64,000 bases of DNA from Trichosphaerium sp. ATCC 40318. Its lineage: Eukaryota; Discosea; Flabellinia; Trichosidae. The position numbers were made by a program, and so were the translations under genes. The stretch lies in contig JALMLS010000093.1 of NCBI GenBank assembly GCA_038496445.1, positions 186,001-250,000 of the forward strand, given 5' to 3'. Below are positions 24,161-36,100 of this stretch, piece by piece (the stretch's first letter is position 1; every line of letters starts with the position of its first letter). The notes under the pieces were generated by a model that was not told the DNA's origin, ran no database searches, and saw nothing but the letters and a program-made list of their open reading frames with translations.

Positions 24161-26916
24161 CTACTCCCAGAGGATCTAAAGACTAAGAATAAAATGTTAG
24201 AGAGGAAAACTACAAACAAGTGTGACAGCGTACTTCAGTTTCTGGTTCTTCAACTTCAACTTGAGGATTTGGCGCAGATACCTCTGCAGGAGGTACCACA
24301 ACCTCAACACTCGGTTTCTCCTCGCTGTCACTAATGAGTGTCAGGCACGTTATCCAAAATAGGAAGGTTGGTTGATATTACCTGGTGGCTGCTGGAGGGT
24401 TTGTTTCAGCGGTTGTATCTTGTGAGTTAGAGATTGCTTTAGCGCTATCTTGTATTGTAGTTGCTGTTGAGTCTTCATAAGAGAGATTCTCAGTAGTAAG
24501 CATCTCTTGTGGAAGAAGTCCGCCCAATACGTCCTTTATACGTTTTAACTCGGCTATTGCTAAGAATACATTGTCAGGAAGCCTACTAGCCAGTTCAGGC
24601 TCTCCTCTAAACACAAGTTAGAAAAAACCACGTATTTCGTTGATGCGTACAAAATATCACGTTGCAAGCATCCCGCAATGGCTGACAATCTAACAGAGAT
24701 TCGCCCTTGCAGATTTTTCATATCATTAACGTTGCTTTGCATTTTGCGAACCACTAACTCGAGATCATCCTGATACATTGCATTCCTATGAAGACGTTAA
24801 TGCCACAAGGTTTCTTACAACGCAACTCACTTTAAGGCGTTTCTAACTGAAGATTTGAATCCTGATTGCCTTACATTGTTATTACCACCCTTCTTTACAG
24901 GTTGTACTATCGTAAAAAAAGCATATTAGATAAAGAGAATTTAAGATGAAGCATATAAAACTTACAAGGGCGTCCTTCAGCAGGTTGTGTTTTTTTCGGC
25001 TTCTTTTGCTGTGGTTGCGCACGTGGTTGAGTGCGTGCTTGTGGTTGGCGCTTCTGAGCATGTCGCGTTTGTTGTGGTTGTTGATGAGATGGTGCGAGCA
25101 CATGATGCCCTAGCTTGAAGGTTAACTTGCTGGGAACGGTTTTTGAAGTTTGGTGGTACCTGACAGTTCAGTTGGAACAGGTGTCCATGCCGCTGTCAAA
25201 TCAGTACGCATAGGCATTCGTTTTCCACTGAGAAGATTAATGCCACGTGTTACAAATGCATGAGGCGATTCTACAGGTGGATATTTCAATAAACGGCGAA
25301 GACAGCCATTATGATCAGAGGCAAGCACTACCAATGTTGTTAATTCCAAATGGTTTGTTCTTATATTTTTGGTACTTCACGAATTTTTTTGGAGTCAAAC
25401 AAAACGAAAAAATTGCTTACACTGTTCGCGTAGGTACATGAGCATCGCTAATGAAATATAGTCTAAGAGAATAAACCCATTTCCATGAGCAAATATACCA
25501 TCCCAAATGACCATACAGTCCTTTTGTTGGCGTCAGTTCTCAATAATTTTTTTTGATTTGTGTACCTCTATGTGGAATTCACGCATGAACAATAACCTCA
25601 CCCATCGTAGTGCGTATATTTGAGGTTCAATATCAAGTGATTCAATAAAGTTGTACAGTTGTGGATCATGTTTTAGTAGCAGGTTGCGTTGTATGTGAAT
25701 AAGTTTCTTTAAAATTGGAGTCTGCTTTACATTATCTGTTTTTTTCTGATTGGTTTGTCAGTATCTTGGCATTATATTAAATGATCCACGTACATCATCG
25801 GCGTATACTACAAAGTATTTGTGCATCTCATTCATCAAGCCGCAGAAAAGCGCAAAGATATCGTGCTCCATGTATTCAGGGCCCAAAATATGATAAAATC
25901 CGTCCCTTAAAAGATATTAAACAACCATTCATTTTACAAATAATTCTTACCCAAGATCCTCATTCACAGTCTCATTGTTTCGAGCCAAAATAATTGGTGC
26001 TAATAATTCATGCATACCTTGTTTGTATGAGGTATCTTCATGTTCTTTGGAGTATATAAAGAGTACATTAAGCATTAGATCTTTTGTTTTTTGGTCTTGA
26101 AAAAATGGCATTTCAGGGAAACTTTTTTTAGAGTCAAGGAGCAATTTTTTAAATGACACGAGATTGCTAAATATCATTGTAGTCTCAAAGGATACGTTCT
26201 GTCAATATCTTGACTAATAAGTCTCTGTAATCTCTCATTCTCAAAATATTTATCCCAAGGGTTCTACCCAGATGTCAGCGCCGAGGAAAATAACTGAAGC
26301 AACTTCTCTTTTTTAAAAGAGCAACAAAAAATTTTCTTGCGCTCGTGTTTTTTTATGAAATTAAAAATCCATGTCGTACGTCCTCGCTTACGCCAAGAGG
26401 ATCAAAGAGTTTGTCAGCCTCTAAATTAATGTGTAAGAGTAACGCCAAATGATGTAATATTTCTGATGACTTTTACAACTACACTTGTCTATACCTTGAT
26501 GTTCTCTTGGATCCACGATGTGTTTCTTTTTGAGCGCTTCATAATTACGCCTGTGAGTGTCGATTTGCTTTCCCCATGACTTCAAATCAGTTTCTTGTTT
26601 ATCTAAGACGCCCAAAAATACCTTAATACTGTTAAAGACATACGCTTGCGTGTCACATACCATCCAACACAAACTACGACACTGTGATTTCCTCAAACCA
26701 ACGTTATTCTTAATGGCGACATCCAATAACGCATTGTGGGCGTTATAATCGGGTGTAGATACAAAAAAACGTTTGTAATTGAACCTACCCTTATATTTAG
26801 CAGCTGAGTTGCGTGTTTACCGTTTACTTGAGCGTAGCAGCCTCTGCTTTCTTTAACAAAGCTTTGGAATTTGCTGGTGTTTCACCAGCAGCTTCAGGTG
26901 CAAGAGTGTCCGCCAT
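24161..26916 (-). CDS. TBC1D5-like Rab GTPase-activating protein
   Basis: The ATG at 26916 opens MADTLAPEAAGETPANSK. Spliced exons then give SQCRSLCW, VFLGVLDKQETDLKSWGKQI, IVDPRE, NPWDKYFENERLQRLISQDI, DRTYPEMPFFQDQ and LFIYSKEHEDTSYKQGMHEL, followed by LAPIILARN. The last part closely follows TBC1D5, the RabGAP that binds retromer and restrains Rab7 on endosomes. Downstream exons encode a Lys/Gln/Pro-rich linker near 24900-25100 and an acidic C-terminus ending PETEILWE. Introns are numerous and short. The TBC arginine and glutamine fingers were not individually located, so GAP activity is presumed from the family. Retromer binding is inferred. Confidence 0.8.
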
Positions 26917-27135
26917 TTGTTGAGTGTATGATCAAGTCGTTCGTGGGAATAAAAACAAAGCAAACGTGGTGGAATCAAGGAACCAATAGTGAAAAAAGTC
27001 AACCAAACGTCAAAAAAAGTAACTTACACATTTTTGTACTAGCGCACATTTGAGAACCCTGAGGTACGTGCAACATAACTAGTTAACTAGTGCACGCTAG
27101 TTTGGCGTAGATATAACTTCCGTATCAGTAAAACA

Positions 27136-27449
27136 ATGGGAGCATCAGCAATACGCGAAGAAAAGCCAGCTAAGACAGCTTACAAAGACGACAAGGACGA
27201 GGAGTCGTTCGATGGTATGCCTACATTGAAAGACAATTTTGACGTTGCATAGACATTCAAGATGGTTGGAACACCCACACCAAAGGAGCACAAGGTGGCT
27301 ACTTATTTAAACTTGTGATGATCTCTAACTTTGTCGTAGTACGAAAAGAGTATGACGAGAACTCTGAAGGCGGTGAAGTTACTGTTGTATGCTTTTGCTT
27401 CCATTTAAAGAAAAAACCAGAGGACGATTCCGACAGCGACAGCGAGTAG
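27136..27449 (+). CDS. Small acidic hypothetical protein
   Basis: Three exons (27136-27214, 27253-27294, 27340-27449) join in frame to about 76 residues. The start is MGASAIREEKPAKTAYKDD; the middle reads DIQDGWNTHTKG and VRKEYDENSEGGEV; the end is a DSDSDSE tail that looks like a casein kinase 2 target. There is no known domain, signal peptide or membrane segment. A 27-nt stretch before the tail (GTTGTATGC...TTTAAAG) is open in frame and could also be an intron. The gene lies head-to-head with the TBC1D5-like gene, about 220 bp apart. Confidence 0.5.
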
Positions 27450-27648
27450 CCACCCAGTATGCAATCACAAGAACAAGCATACATCCGTCACATTTCGTCG
27501 TGTCATTGCCTTTCTTTTTTTACAAGCACTGTCATTCATTCCACTGCAGCATTAAACCACATTGTACATAACCGTAAAGACACATTCCAGTCAAAGACTT
27601 ATTGGGCGCTAAGTCGGGTGTAACCATAAAAAATAAAATCAAACAAAC

Positions 27649-28409
27649 ATGCTTCGTCGCGCATTTTTGACAAGACCAGTATTACAAAACAAACGTGTTT
27701 CTACCACTTCGAAGAGGGTAGTCGTCAAGGCCGCTCCTCGCGTACAAGTCACCCGTAGATGGTGTGAAACATCCGCTATGAGACGCAGAGAGACCGCTTT
27801 GGAAGGTAAAGCCGTCCGTGATCACGAAGCAATGCTTATTGCAAAATTACAAGCTCAATTAAAGGTAAACTAGCTTCACAATACTAAATACTGCGTCAAA
27901 ATTACATTAGTAGTATTAAATTCGGCAAATGACTGTTTTTTAAACTGCTAAGAACATCCTTTTAAACCGCTACCACAAGGTTTTATAAACTGTCCATATC
28001 GTTTATTTCGCGTAGGAAAAAGACCAAGAGTTAACCGATGAAAAAGCACTCTCCAAAGCTGCTTCTGTCAAGGAGAAGAAATTGAAGAAGGTTATTGGCA
28101 AAAACATTGATGAAGTGCTCGAAGACGCTGAAGATGGTACACTTATGAGCTTTTACGCCAAAATTAGGTCTAGGACAGCAAAATAGCTTCTCTAGACAAC
28201 AACATGGCCTTTCACACATTATTACGTGACTAACGCCTCGTAGGTCAATTGGATAATTTGACAATCAAAACTTCCGCAGACGCTGACCGCGAAGCACTAT
28301 TGCAAAAGATTTCGTGAGTATTTTTTGGATTTTTTTGTCATTAATTCCACCCATCGCTAATCTGTTTTTAAGTGCCTTGGAAAATGAAGTGAAACGTCTC
28401 AAGAAGTAA
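27649..28409 (+). CDS. Mitochondrial coiled-coil protein resembling ATPase inhibitor IF1
   Basis: Exons 27649-27864, 28016-28136, 28244-28313 and 28373-28409 join in frame to 147 aa. The N-terminal 45 residues are basic, Ser/Thr/Val-rich and free of acids, a strong mitochondrial presequence look. The following segment MRRRETALEGKAVRDHEAML resembles the inhibitory helix of IF1 (basic lead, E-x-A-x-E, then V-x-x-H-E). The rest is a long charged coiled coil (VKEKKLKKVIGKN, ALENEVKRLKK). Typical IF1 is 60-100 residues after import, so this is longer. IF1 would block ATP hydrolysis by F1Fo-ATPase at low pH. The assignment is tentative; a generic mitochondrial coiled-coil protein is the alternative. 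Confidence 0.55.
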
Positions 28410-28652
28410 AAGATTAACAGAGCCTATAAGCCATTTATTATTTTTTGCACGTGAATACGTGTAAAGTCGTCATTTTTACTGGCCATTCAGATGTAGCTTT
28501 TGTGAGGCAACTATAAAATAAAACATACCTATCTATACTGTTTAGTTTTGGTACAACTATTATACAAGCAAAGAATGCACACCTCCTTATCTTAGCGTAT
28601 GTACAACCTTTTATTTTATTTACAAGTGGCTTTAAAGATGTCTATTTTGCGT

Positions 28653-30002
28653 TTATGCTCGTTGGATGGTCTGACGTACGCCATTACCTACCATTGAGAC
28701 TGTAACTCTAACATACATGTCATTACCCTTAGCAGTTCTAAAATTTTCTTTGACAACAACGTGCTCAACGTTGTAACTCTTTAACATTTTTACCATAGTA
28801 GAGCAAGAGCTGGGTTCTTTGTACGGATAAAAAGCTCGGCAAGTGTACTTCCCAGAGCGTACTTCAACCTCGCTAATCTCAGCCATACGCATGAACGCCT
28901 GATTGCAAGAAATAATGTTATAATCCCATCCAAAAATAACCACAACGTCAATGGCCAAAGGCTTCTCCAACCGAGGATTCGCTATCCGAAGCGCAATGTC
29001 AGTAGTTGTGATTGTATTGTCCTTTTCAGTTCGTTGTTTTTCTGATCTTATATCTTCCAGTTCTTTCCATACAGAAGCAAGTACTGATTGCAACTCTCTG
29101 TTCGTCTTTGAAAGAGAATTTACCTGGTTAGTTAAAAAATTGACTTTCTCTTGGCATTTCTTGGCTTCAAAGGAGGCAGCTGCTGCTGGTGTTTGTGGCA
29201 AGAGCGACGTTAACGTGTTCGCAGTTCCAGCCATATTAAAGTCGAAGGTAGTTAGACCTGACGAACAGTTGTCTATATCTACGGCTAGAGCGTATGTGAG
29301 CGAGTTATTATAATCTATGGATAATGGTTTACCTCCAAAGCTTGTTAGTGAAGGACTTGGTTCAATATTAAAATCACGCATTTGCATCCTATTTTCCTTT
29401 AGCCAAAAAATCGTTACTTTCACGTGCGTACAATTGTAATGGTGAAGAAGCAAGGTTTAAATGTTCGAGGAATGCGTCGGGCGCGTTGTTGACGCCAAGT
29501 AACGGACTGACAGGTCCCGGTGTTGACGGTTGCCTCTGTGATGTGCTGGGAGCTTTGTGTTGATTTGAAGCCGAGTTGGCATTATTGGTCGAAAACTGAA
29601 CTGCAAAACATATTAGTACGATCATTGTATAAAGAGAACGTACACACTTCGCCAGACTGTCTTTTCTGTCTTTTAGTTCCAGAATCGCAGCAATCTAAAT
29701 CATATAGTCTACAACGCTTACAAGGTCGTTCGTCATTGCATCCAGCGTGGGCTAAATGAATTCTATTATTATTGAACTGCCAACACTTTCTGTAAGTCCT
29801 AAATACCTTTTCTACAGTTCACGCATGCTAAACTCGCGTATTTACGGGTTCTTTTTTGTCTTTTCTTTTTAGGTCGCTTTTTTGTCTGAGCGGGCGTAGC
29901 CTTTGATTGTTCTGGTTGTTCGTGCATTAACGCAACGTGAGAGGCCGTAGTGTGCACGGTAGTCATTAAATTGATTTGTCCTCCTAGTGACTGTACAGGC
30001 AA
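28653..30002 (-). CDS. Zn2Cys6 transcription factor with PAS domain (ERT1/RDS2/AcuK-like)
   Basis: The start at 30002 leads into a Lys/Arg-rich region and then a binuclear zinc cluster split by one intron. After splicing the cysteines follow C-x2-C-x6-C-x5-C-x2-C-x6-C exactly (CVNCRKAHAGC then CKRCRLYDLDC). The block RKAH..C.DERPCKRC is typical of the ERT1/AcuK gluconeogenesis regulators. A Ser/Pro-rich linker and a predicted coiled coil follow (SLSKTNRELQSVLASVWKEL). A C-terminal PAS domain follows it (VVIFGWDYNIISCNQAFMRM, KGNDMYVRVTVSMV). Fungal relatives switch carbon metabolism genes through CGG-containing sites. The gene is strong evidence for a fungal-like or Dictyostelium-like regulatory repertoire. 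Ligand and targets are unknown. Confidence 0.85.
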
Positions 30003-30060
30003 AATCCGGTTTTTTGGTTTTTGCCACCGGGAATCCGGCCAATTTCATTCCGCGGAAAGC
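30003..30060. promoter_or_regulatory. CCG/CGG-rich block just upstream of the Zn2Cys6 factor
   Basis: Within 58 bp of the start codon there are TCCGG, CCGGGAATCCGG and the perfect palindrome TTCCGCGGAA, in an otherwise AT-rich upstream region. Zinc-cluster proteins bind paired CGG triplets, so autoregulation is possible. It may lie in the 5' UTR; function is inferred. Confidence 0.35.
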
Positions 30061-30954
30061 TTACGAATGTAGAAAGTGACAAGTAGTTAGCACCATGGTG
30101 CTGTCTATGCTCACGTAAAAGTGGTATTGCGAGGATGGCGTTTGGATCACATTGGAGCAACAATAATTTTCGACAAAAAATACGTGAATGACTGGTCTAC
30201 TTTTGCTTTTGCTGGCCTGCAATGTAGCGATGCGTTTATTCAACATCACTTCGTGTTATTGGTAGTCGTATTAGACGATAGCTTGCAGAAGATGGCTAGT
30301 CCACATCCCCGCCGGTTTTTCCGCAAAAGTGGAAGCTGTCTGTAACAACAATAGAACCAGTTCATGCCTTTATGTTTCTCAAAAGTAGTTAGTCTAATCA
30401 CAATGACACTTTTTCTGTTATTGTCAGAAAGAAGAAAATAGACAGTATGGTATCGTTGAACGGCGAACTCTTCTTAATAATAAGGACAATAGAAATACTA
30501 CTTTACAGCTCAGTGAGTTCTACGATGATTGTAAGCAAACAAGCCGCTCGTAGTAACTAAGACAGTCATATGACATGGTATGACTCACGCTCGAAACTTG
30601 TATTTGAAAAAAATCTCTAAAATGTCTATGTCTTCGTATTCTTAACCCATTTAACATCAACGTGGCTCTTATATTTCATTGAGTTGTTTGCAATTTTTAT
30701 AAAAGATTCCAGACGATGGAACAGAAATCTTGTTGCGCAAAAACATAGTTGTTCTTAGTATAATTTTTGATGTTCATTTTTGAAACCTTTCAACGGCAGT
30801 TTGTGAAAAGACAAGGCGTACTAGTATGAAGCGCAAGTTAGGTTTACTCTTGATAGACCGCCTTAGCTTCGAGGAGGTACGAGAAAATGATTTATTATTT
30901 CTAACGTTGCATGTGCTGCCTATAATTCTGTGCTCCCCGTTTGTTTGATCATCT
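30061..30954. other. Long intergenic region, no supported gene
   Basis: About 0.9 kb between the 5' end of the Zn2Cys6 gene and the 3' end of the ankyrin gene. Short frames on both strands (for example 30121-30345) lack family resemblance and clear splice partners. It probably holds the regulator's promoter and the ankyrin gene's 3' UTR. Confidence 0.45.
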
Positions 30955-32427
30955 TTAAAACACAGTGAGATCGATTTGACAGTCGATTTGCGCTCCTTCT
31001 TTAACCTTGATTTGTAGATAGTCGATTTGATCGGTGATAACACCATTAACTCTCCATTTTTTCTTTGCCCTGTTAAGCTTGTCGTCGATGAAACCCTTAG
31101 CCATCTCAACCCTTACGTCCTTGGAACAAAAAATTAAAGAATATTCAGAACAGAAAAAAAAAGTGCACAGCAAGTCTGGTTGCCGTGAAAATATATTTAC
31201 CTCTGGGCACGATATGTCAACTTGGAACTTTGATCCCTTTGAAACTGGAAAAACAGCGAATGGTGTAAAGAATACTCTTGGTATAGGTGTTTCACTTATT
31301 GTGACAGCCTTGCTTCCTCCAATAGGTAACGCCGTGAACCTTGGTATATGACGTTTGTTTTCAAGCCAAATCATCATTGTATTTATAAACGGAGCATGTG
31401 CTAGAACTTTCAACATACGCTGACTCCAATCAGTGCTCTGGTCTTCAGTGTAATCGAAAATGTTATACAATCCTAGCATTCTGTTTCTCAGATCAGCTCC
31501 AGCTTTGTGCAATGCCAACACAATCTGAATGTGTTCATATCGTTGAAGAGAAGAGTGTTCAGTGTGGTACAACTGAGACAAGAAGTACGACTTGAGTTGA
31601 TGGTCGAGTACAGTCGCGTTATCAGAGCCAACAGCGTTTATATCAGCACCAACCTCAACGAGTTTGTAGAACATGTCAAGGGCGCAGACACGTTCGAGTG
31701 GGACAACTCCTTCTTTAGAAGCGTTCGAAGCATCAATATGTTTGCTAGAGAGCAATACATTCAGAAACCGTTCATCCCTCTCTGCCCACTCTTCGTCAAA
31801 AAGAGTCCAATCACAAATACGATCTAGCTCTGAAACGAGAAGATTTTCTTCGCCAACATACCAGTTAGGGTCTGATTCTCTTTCAGCAAGGAGGGATGCA
31901 AGCTCTATTATTTCACGTTGATATTTTTGATACTCTCCGTGGTAGTACCGGCTCAATGTATTCAGAGGTTTCTCACCTGAATCTTGATCAATGTGGCTGA
32001 GTTGTTCTGGTGTGAAGCTTGCCTTTTCAAGGCATCTTTTAATGAATTCGAAATTATTGACAAGAGCCATTGTGTCGAAGGATTGGTGTAACGCGAAATC
32101 AATAGCATTTTGACCAATCGCGTTTTGAATAGTAGGATCGGCACCTGCATCCAGTAGTTCTGAAGCATACTCAAAATTACCGTTTGCCGCACATGCCATG
32201 AGCGGTGTGTTTCCACGTGTGTTTTGTTCGTTAAGAGAGATGTTATGATGGATTAATGTTGTCAAAACTATACTCCTCTCCAATGTCCTGTTGGCGTTGC
32301 ACAAGTAATGTAAAGAGTTGTTGCCGTATCTGTCTTTGATGTTGATGTAATAATTATTCTTTATAAGCATACGAACGCTATCTATATTTCCACTAGCAGC
32401 TACTTTTAAGAAATTAATCCTACCCAT
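30955..32427 (-). CDS. Ankyrin-repeat protein with novel C-terminal domain
   Basis: One long frame from ATG 32427 to the stop at 30955. Residues 1-125 hold three to four ankyrin repeats (NFLKVAASGNIDSVRMLIKN, GNTPLMACAANGNFEYASEL followed by LDAGADP); a further diverged set lies near residues 250-320 (KLVEVGADINAVG, ALHKAGADL). The C-terminal 100 residues are beta-rich (FFTPFAVFPVSKGSKFQVDI) and unrecognised. The frame stays open through an 81-nt stretch at 31120-31200 with a perfect GTAAAT donor, a T-rich tract and a CCAAG acceptor. I read this as an intron of length divisible by three, joining CPE to DVRVEMAKG and giving 463 aa instead of 490. It is otherwise intronless, unlike most neighbours. 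Confidence 0.75.
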   Translation of the reverse strand: MGRINFLKVAASGNIDSVRMLIKNNYYINIKDRYGNNSLHYLCNANRTLERSIVLTTLIHHNISLNEQNTRGNTPLMACAANGNFEYASELLDAGADPTIQNAIGQNAIDFALHQSFDTMALVNNFEFIKRCLEKASFTPEQLSHIDQDSGEKPLNTLSRYYHGEYQKYQREIIELASLLAERESDPNWYVGEENLLVSELDRICDWTLFDEEWAERDERFLNVLLSSKHIDASNASKEGVVPLERVCALDMFYKLVEVGADINAVGSDNATVLDHQLKSYFLSQLYHTEHSSLQRYEHIQIVLALHKAGADLRNRMLGLYNIFDYTEDQSTDWSQRMLKVLAHAPFINTMMIWLENKRHIPRFTALPIGGSKAVTISETPIPRVFFTPFAVFPVSKGSKFQVDISCPEVNIFSRQPDLLCTFFFCSEYSLIFCSKDVRVEMAKGFIDDKLNRAKKKWRVNGVITDQIDYLQIKVKEGAQIDCQIDLTVF

Positions 32428-32432
32428 GTTTG

Positions 32433-32851
32433 CTAAACGCCAATATAAGTAAAGCTATTATTTCTAACCGTTGAAAAGATATATTTTTTTTCTGATTTAT
32501 TTTTCGCACGTGATGCTAGTAAAAAAGCTATCATTACGACCACGATTGCGGACATTATCATGAGGTAAGTTTTATACGTTTCCGCCTCCGGTATGCGCTT
32601 TAAGAGCTCCTGTTTTTTACTTTCATGCTCTAAGTACTCTTTTGAGTGCATAAGGTCCCATAGCGCTTGTTTTGTCACTGCTTGAGCTTCTGTTTCGTAT
32701 TCTTCTGGCGATATCTTGTGAGCGCCCGGAGATAAAGGTGTAGAACGCCTAAAGGTACGCACTGGTTGTTCTATTTTAGCGTTAAGATAAGTTTCGCTAA
32801 TACAAGTAAATACGCCTCACCTTCAGACGATTCTTCGTCGTTAAACTGCAT
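32433..32851 (-). CDS. Small single-pass membrane protein
   Basis: Two exons join in frame: the first starts at 32851 with MQFNDEESSE and the second runs to the stop at 32433. The protein has about 120 residues. A soluble, helical charged region (EYETEAQAVTKQALWDLMHS, ESKKQELLKRIPE) precedes one hydrophobic segment (YLMIMSAIVVVMIAFLLA) and a short basic tail of about 27 residues. There is no signal peptide, so an N-in, C-out or tail-anchored-like topology is likely. The family is not recognised; SNARE-like or organelle contact proteins have this general shape but no heptad layer is clear. It ends 6 bp upstream of the ankyrin gene's start on the same strand. Confidence 0.55.
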
Positions 32852-33162
32852 AATTGTTATATCTAGTCAGTCACGTGATTGTTTCCTCAACACCTGCTCA
32901 AGAAGATTCTTTGGCGCGTACAGGTTAAGCAGGAAAAAAGACTTAATGTCATGTGACACGACGCATTGCTCAACAAATGTACACAGGGTTCAATATCCCT
33001 TCTTTATTAGCGCATGGCATGCACTGGCTTTTGGTTTTCAAAATATTTATGTGTTGGCACTATTTTAGAGAAAGTTTGAAAAAAAAACTAGTTTACAACA
33101 CAATTTATCTGACGCCTCAACGAATTAAAAATCTACACCATGTTACTCAGTCAATTAGTCAG
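32852..33162. other. Intergenic region, no gene seen
   Basis: About 310 bp between the small membrane protein start and the folate enzyme stop, containing CACGTGATTG and CATGTGACAC motifs. Plus-strand frames here have no coding look. Confidence 0.4.
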
Positions 33163-36100
33163 TTACCTTCGTTTGTGTACCTTGATTGGTAGTTTGTGTT
33201 GTACTATATCTTGGAGTGTGACAATACCTTCAACAATCTATTGTAGGGCCAAAAATGAGTGCTCATACTCGCTCGTGATAGGTACCTTATTAGTTTCTAA
33301 CAACTCTTGTCTCATAACACCTGGTAGTAAACCTTCTGAAACTGGTGGAGTTACCCAAATCTTTGATTCATGTTGTTAGTAAGTTATGTACAACAACCAA
33401 GAAACGCACTCCCTGTTTTAGCACAGCAATATTTGCAATACATGTCTCCTAATAACAATTAAAAAACCAGTTTACAACAGGATGGTGTTGTACCGTCACA
33501 TGCCCTTTATCGTTATACAATATGATATCATCATATTCAGCTTTCTTATCCCAAAATCGTTTGTAATGTGCTCTGTAATAAGGGGTTAGCTAGCAAGTGC
33601 TTCATCAAACAATACCTCTTTGTTGTTTTGTTAAAAACAAAGTTCTTATTCTTCTCAACATTCATTGGTTCATCAGCCACCTTTAGCTTCCATACTTTTT
33701 CAGGTTGTGGTACAAAAGGATAATCTTCGATTTTTATTGTTCCATCTATTGACACAAGCAATCTATGACAGATATGACAATTTGAGTTAAAAACCATTGA
33801 ACTAACCTGACACGCTTGCAATTGTTATTCCAGTTTTTTGAGTTGGTTTCAAGTCTTTTTCTAATACGCTCTACATCACATGCAAAATTGAAAAAGTTTG
33901 CTGTTTTTTTGGCACGTGATAAATGTCTGTCTAAAAGAAAAAATCCATTCGTTGGTTCGAACAATATTGTTTCGAGTATCGAAAAGTCCTTGCTTCTTTC
34001 CCGCCGTTGCTCAAGAACTTTATTCCTTTCTTTAAGTCTCAGATTGGCTGGCTTCATTTTCTTTGTAGATCCTTGTACCACTGGGCTATATCCTAGAGAG
34101 TATCCTGACCAAGATTTAGAGAGAAGACTATGAATGAGGGCATTGGCTTTGAGAAGCATTTCGTCGAACTCGCCCTCTGGACTTGACTCAGAAACTATAG
34201 CTCCACCGCATCCAATGGATATTCCTTTCTTATTTATTACAGCTGTTCGGATAACAACAGAAAAATCACAACTTCCAGTTACCTACATAACACGTTACTA
34301 TCAATCTTGAAACACAGAAAAAACTAAGAACATGATATACGATTTCTTTGTGCGTTCGAACACGTACGCTGAAGTATCCCAAAACACCAGAGTACACTCC
34401 TCGTGCACTAGTCTCAAGTCTACGCTTTAAGTCAATAGAAGGTCAGCCAATAGAATTCTAGTGCGTACTCGTCTAGGATCTGAATTGATCGCAATTTTGG
34501 TGCACCAGTCATGGATCCAGGAGGAAACATGTGTTTCACACATGTAACGGCATTTAAGTCTTCTCTTAGTGTACCTTCTACTGTTGAAACGAGTTGATGT
34601 ACAGTAGCGTAGCTTTCAACACCTAACATAGCAAATCAAAAAAACGAGCTCGTATGAATAGCACGTGTACGTACACATTAGTTTGGGCACTCTCACGTTC
34701 TCGCATACCTTGCTGAGATCATTTCTTATTAGATCTACAATCATCAGGTTCTCTGAGAAGTCTTTTTTACTATTTTGTAGCTCGTGCTTGAGCGCTAAAT
34801 CTTCTTCTTTTGTAGCTCCTGCCTGATATTAGGCTCTTTAAGTAGCACAGTTTTCAAAGCATACCGCGTTTAGCTGTCCCTTTTATTGGTTTAGAAGTAA
34901 CCAAGCCATCCTTGTCGATCGTAACAAACTTTTCTGGAGAGCACGAAAGAATCCAGAAATCATCAAACTTAAAGAAAGCGCCATACCTGTTAATAAGTCA
35001 TCAACTCATTTTTTTGATTAAACAGTCACACGTACGGTGCAGGATTAACAGTCCTCAAATGTAAGTAGTACGCCAGTGGATCCATTGAAGCATTTGTTTT
35101 GATGTGATTTGTTAGGCATATTTCGTAGCTCTCGCCCTTTTGAGATAAATGAGCTACAACCTTTTGAACAGAAACAAAGCACACCAGTTGTATTTTTTGA
35201 AGAGAGGTACGTATATCTCTTTTATAAGTCTGTTCGTCTCTATCCAACCAAAACTTTGGTAAATCCGCACTTGTATCGTTACTGATAGGTGGTAGATTTT
35301 CAATTGTATTGAGTTGTTTGATAGTATCTGAAAGCCAAGCTTGCTGTTCTCTGACACATTCTAAGTCTTCTTCATTTATGAGGCACATCGCGAATACCTA
35401 CCCACGTGTAAACGGTTTTGCAAACAACAGTATTACTAACCTTCTTTGTGTGACTATCTATCACAACCACGCGAGAGATGAACATGAATGATGCATCTGG
35501 CGTTTCAGCATTGTGTTTCGGTTCTGATGCGCAAGATTCTGATTTCATTTCATAGCCAAAGTACCTTGTTCAATCAGCACTTCATTCAAACGTCAATGTC
35601 AAGTACCCTACGAGACCACAAGCGAAATTAAATGGAACTACACAATAGGTCATTAGATAAAAGTACTCTAATTATTTTGATGTACCTCCTTCTTCAATGG
35701 CATAGTCGGAATTGATTTGTTCTATTTTATCAAACAACGTTTTGTTCGGCTCAATCTTCTCGCTTGTAACCTTGCTACCTTGTTTTTTAGTAATTGTCTT
35801 TGTTGTTACATCGTAGTGCAGTGTAAAGCTTAGAGGACCAGTAGGGTCTCCGATATATGAGAATCTACTCAACCCTTCCTTAATGTCACATTATTAGAAC
35901 ACGAAAACTTACACAAAAAAGCGTACCTCCACCCTAGATGAATCAAGCCAAAAAGACTTGTTCTTTTTACTATACAGAGAAACGAAAATATCTCTGGGTG
36001 GTATAAATTGAGATAGCTCTTTAAATATCACTTTTAGGCATAACTGTTTTTGCTGCTTGGTTCTGTAGAACTATGTCAGTACGTTGAGATAGGTGTGTTG

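Noticed and set aside
30121-30345. Plus-strand frame in the long gap upstream of the Zn2Cys6 gene
   Set aside because: No ATG at the frame start, no family resemblance and no splice partners; likely chance.
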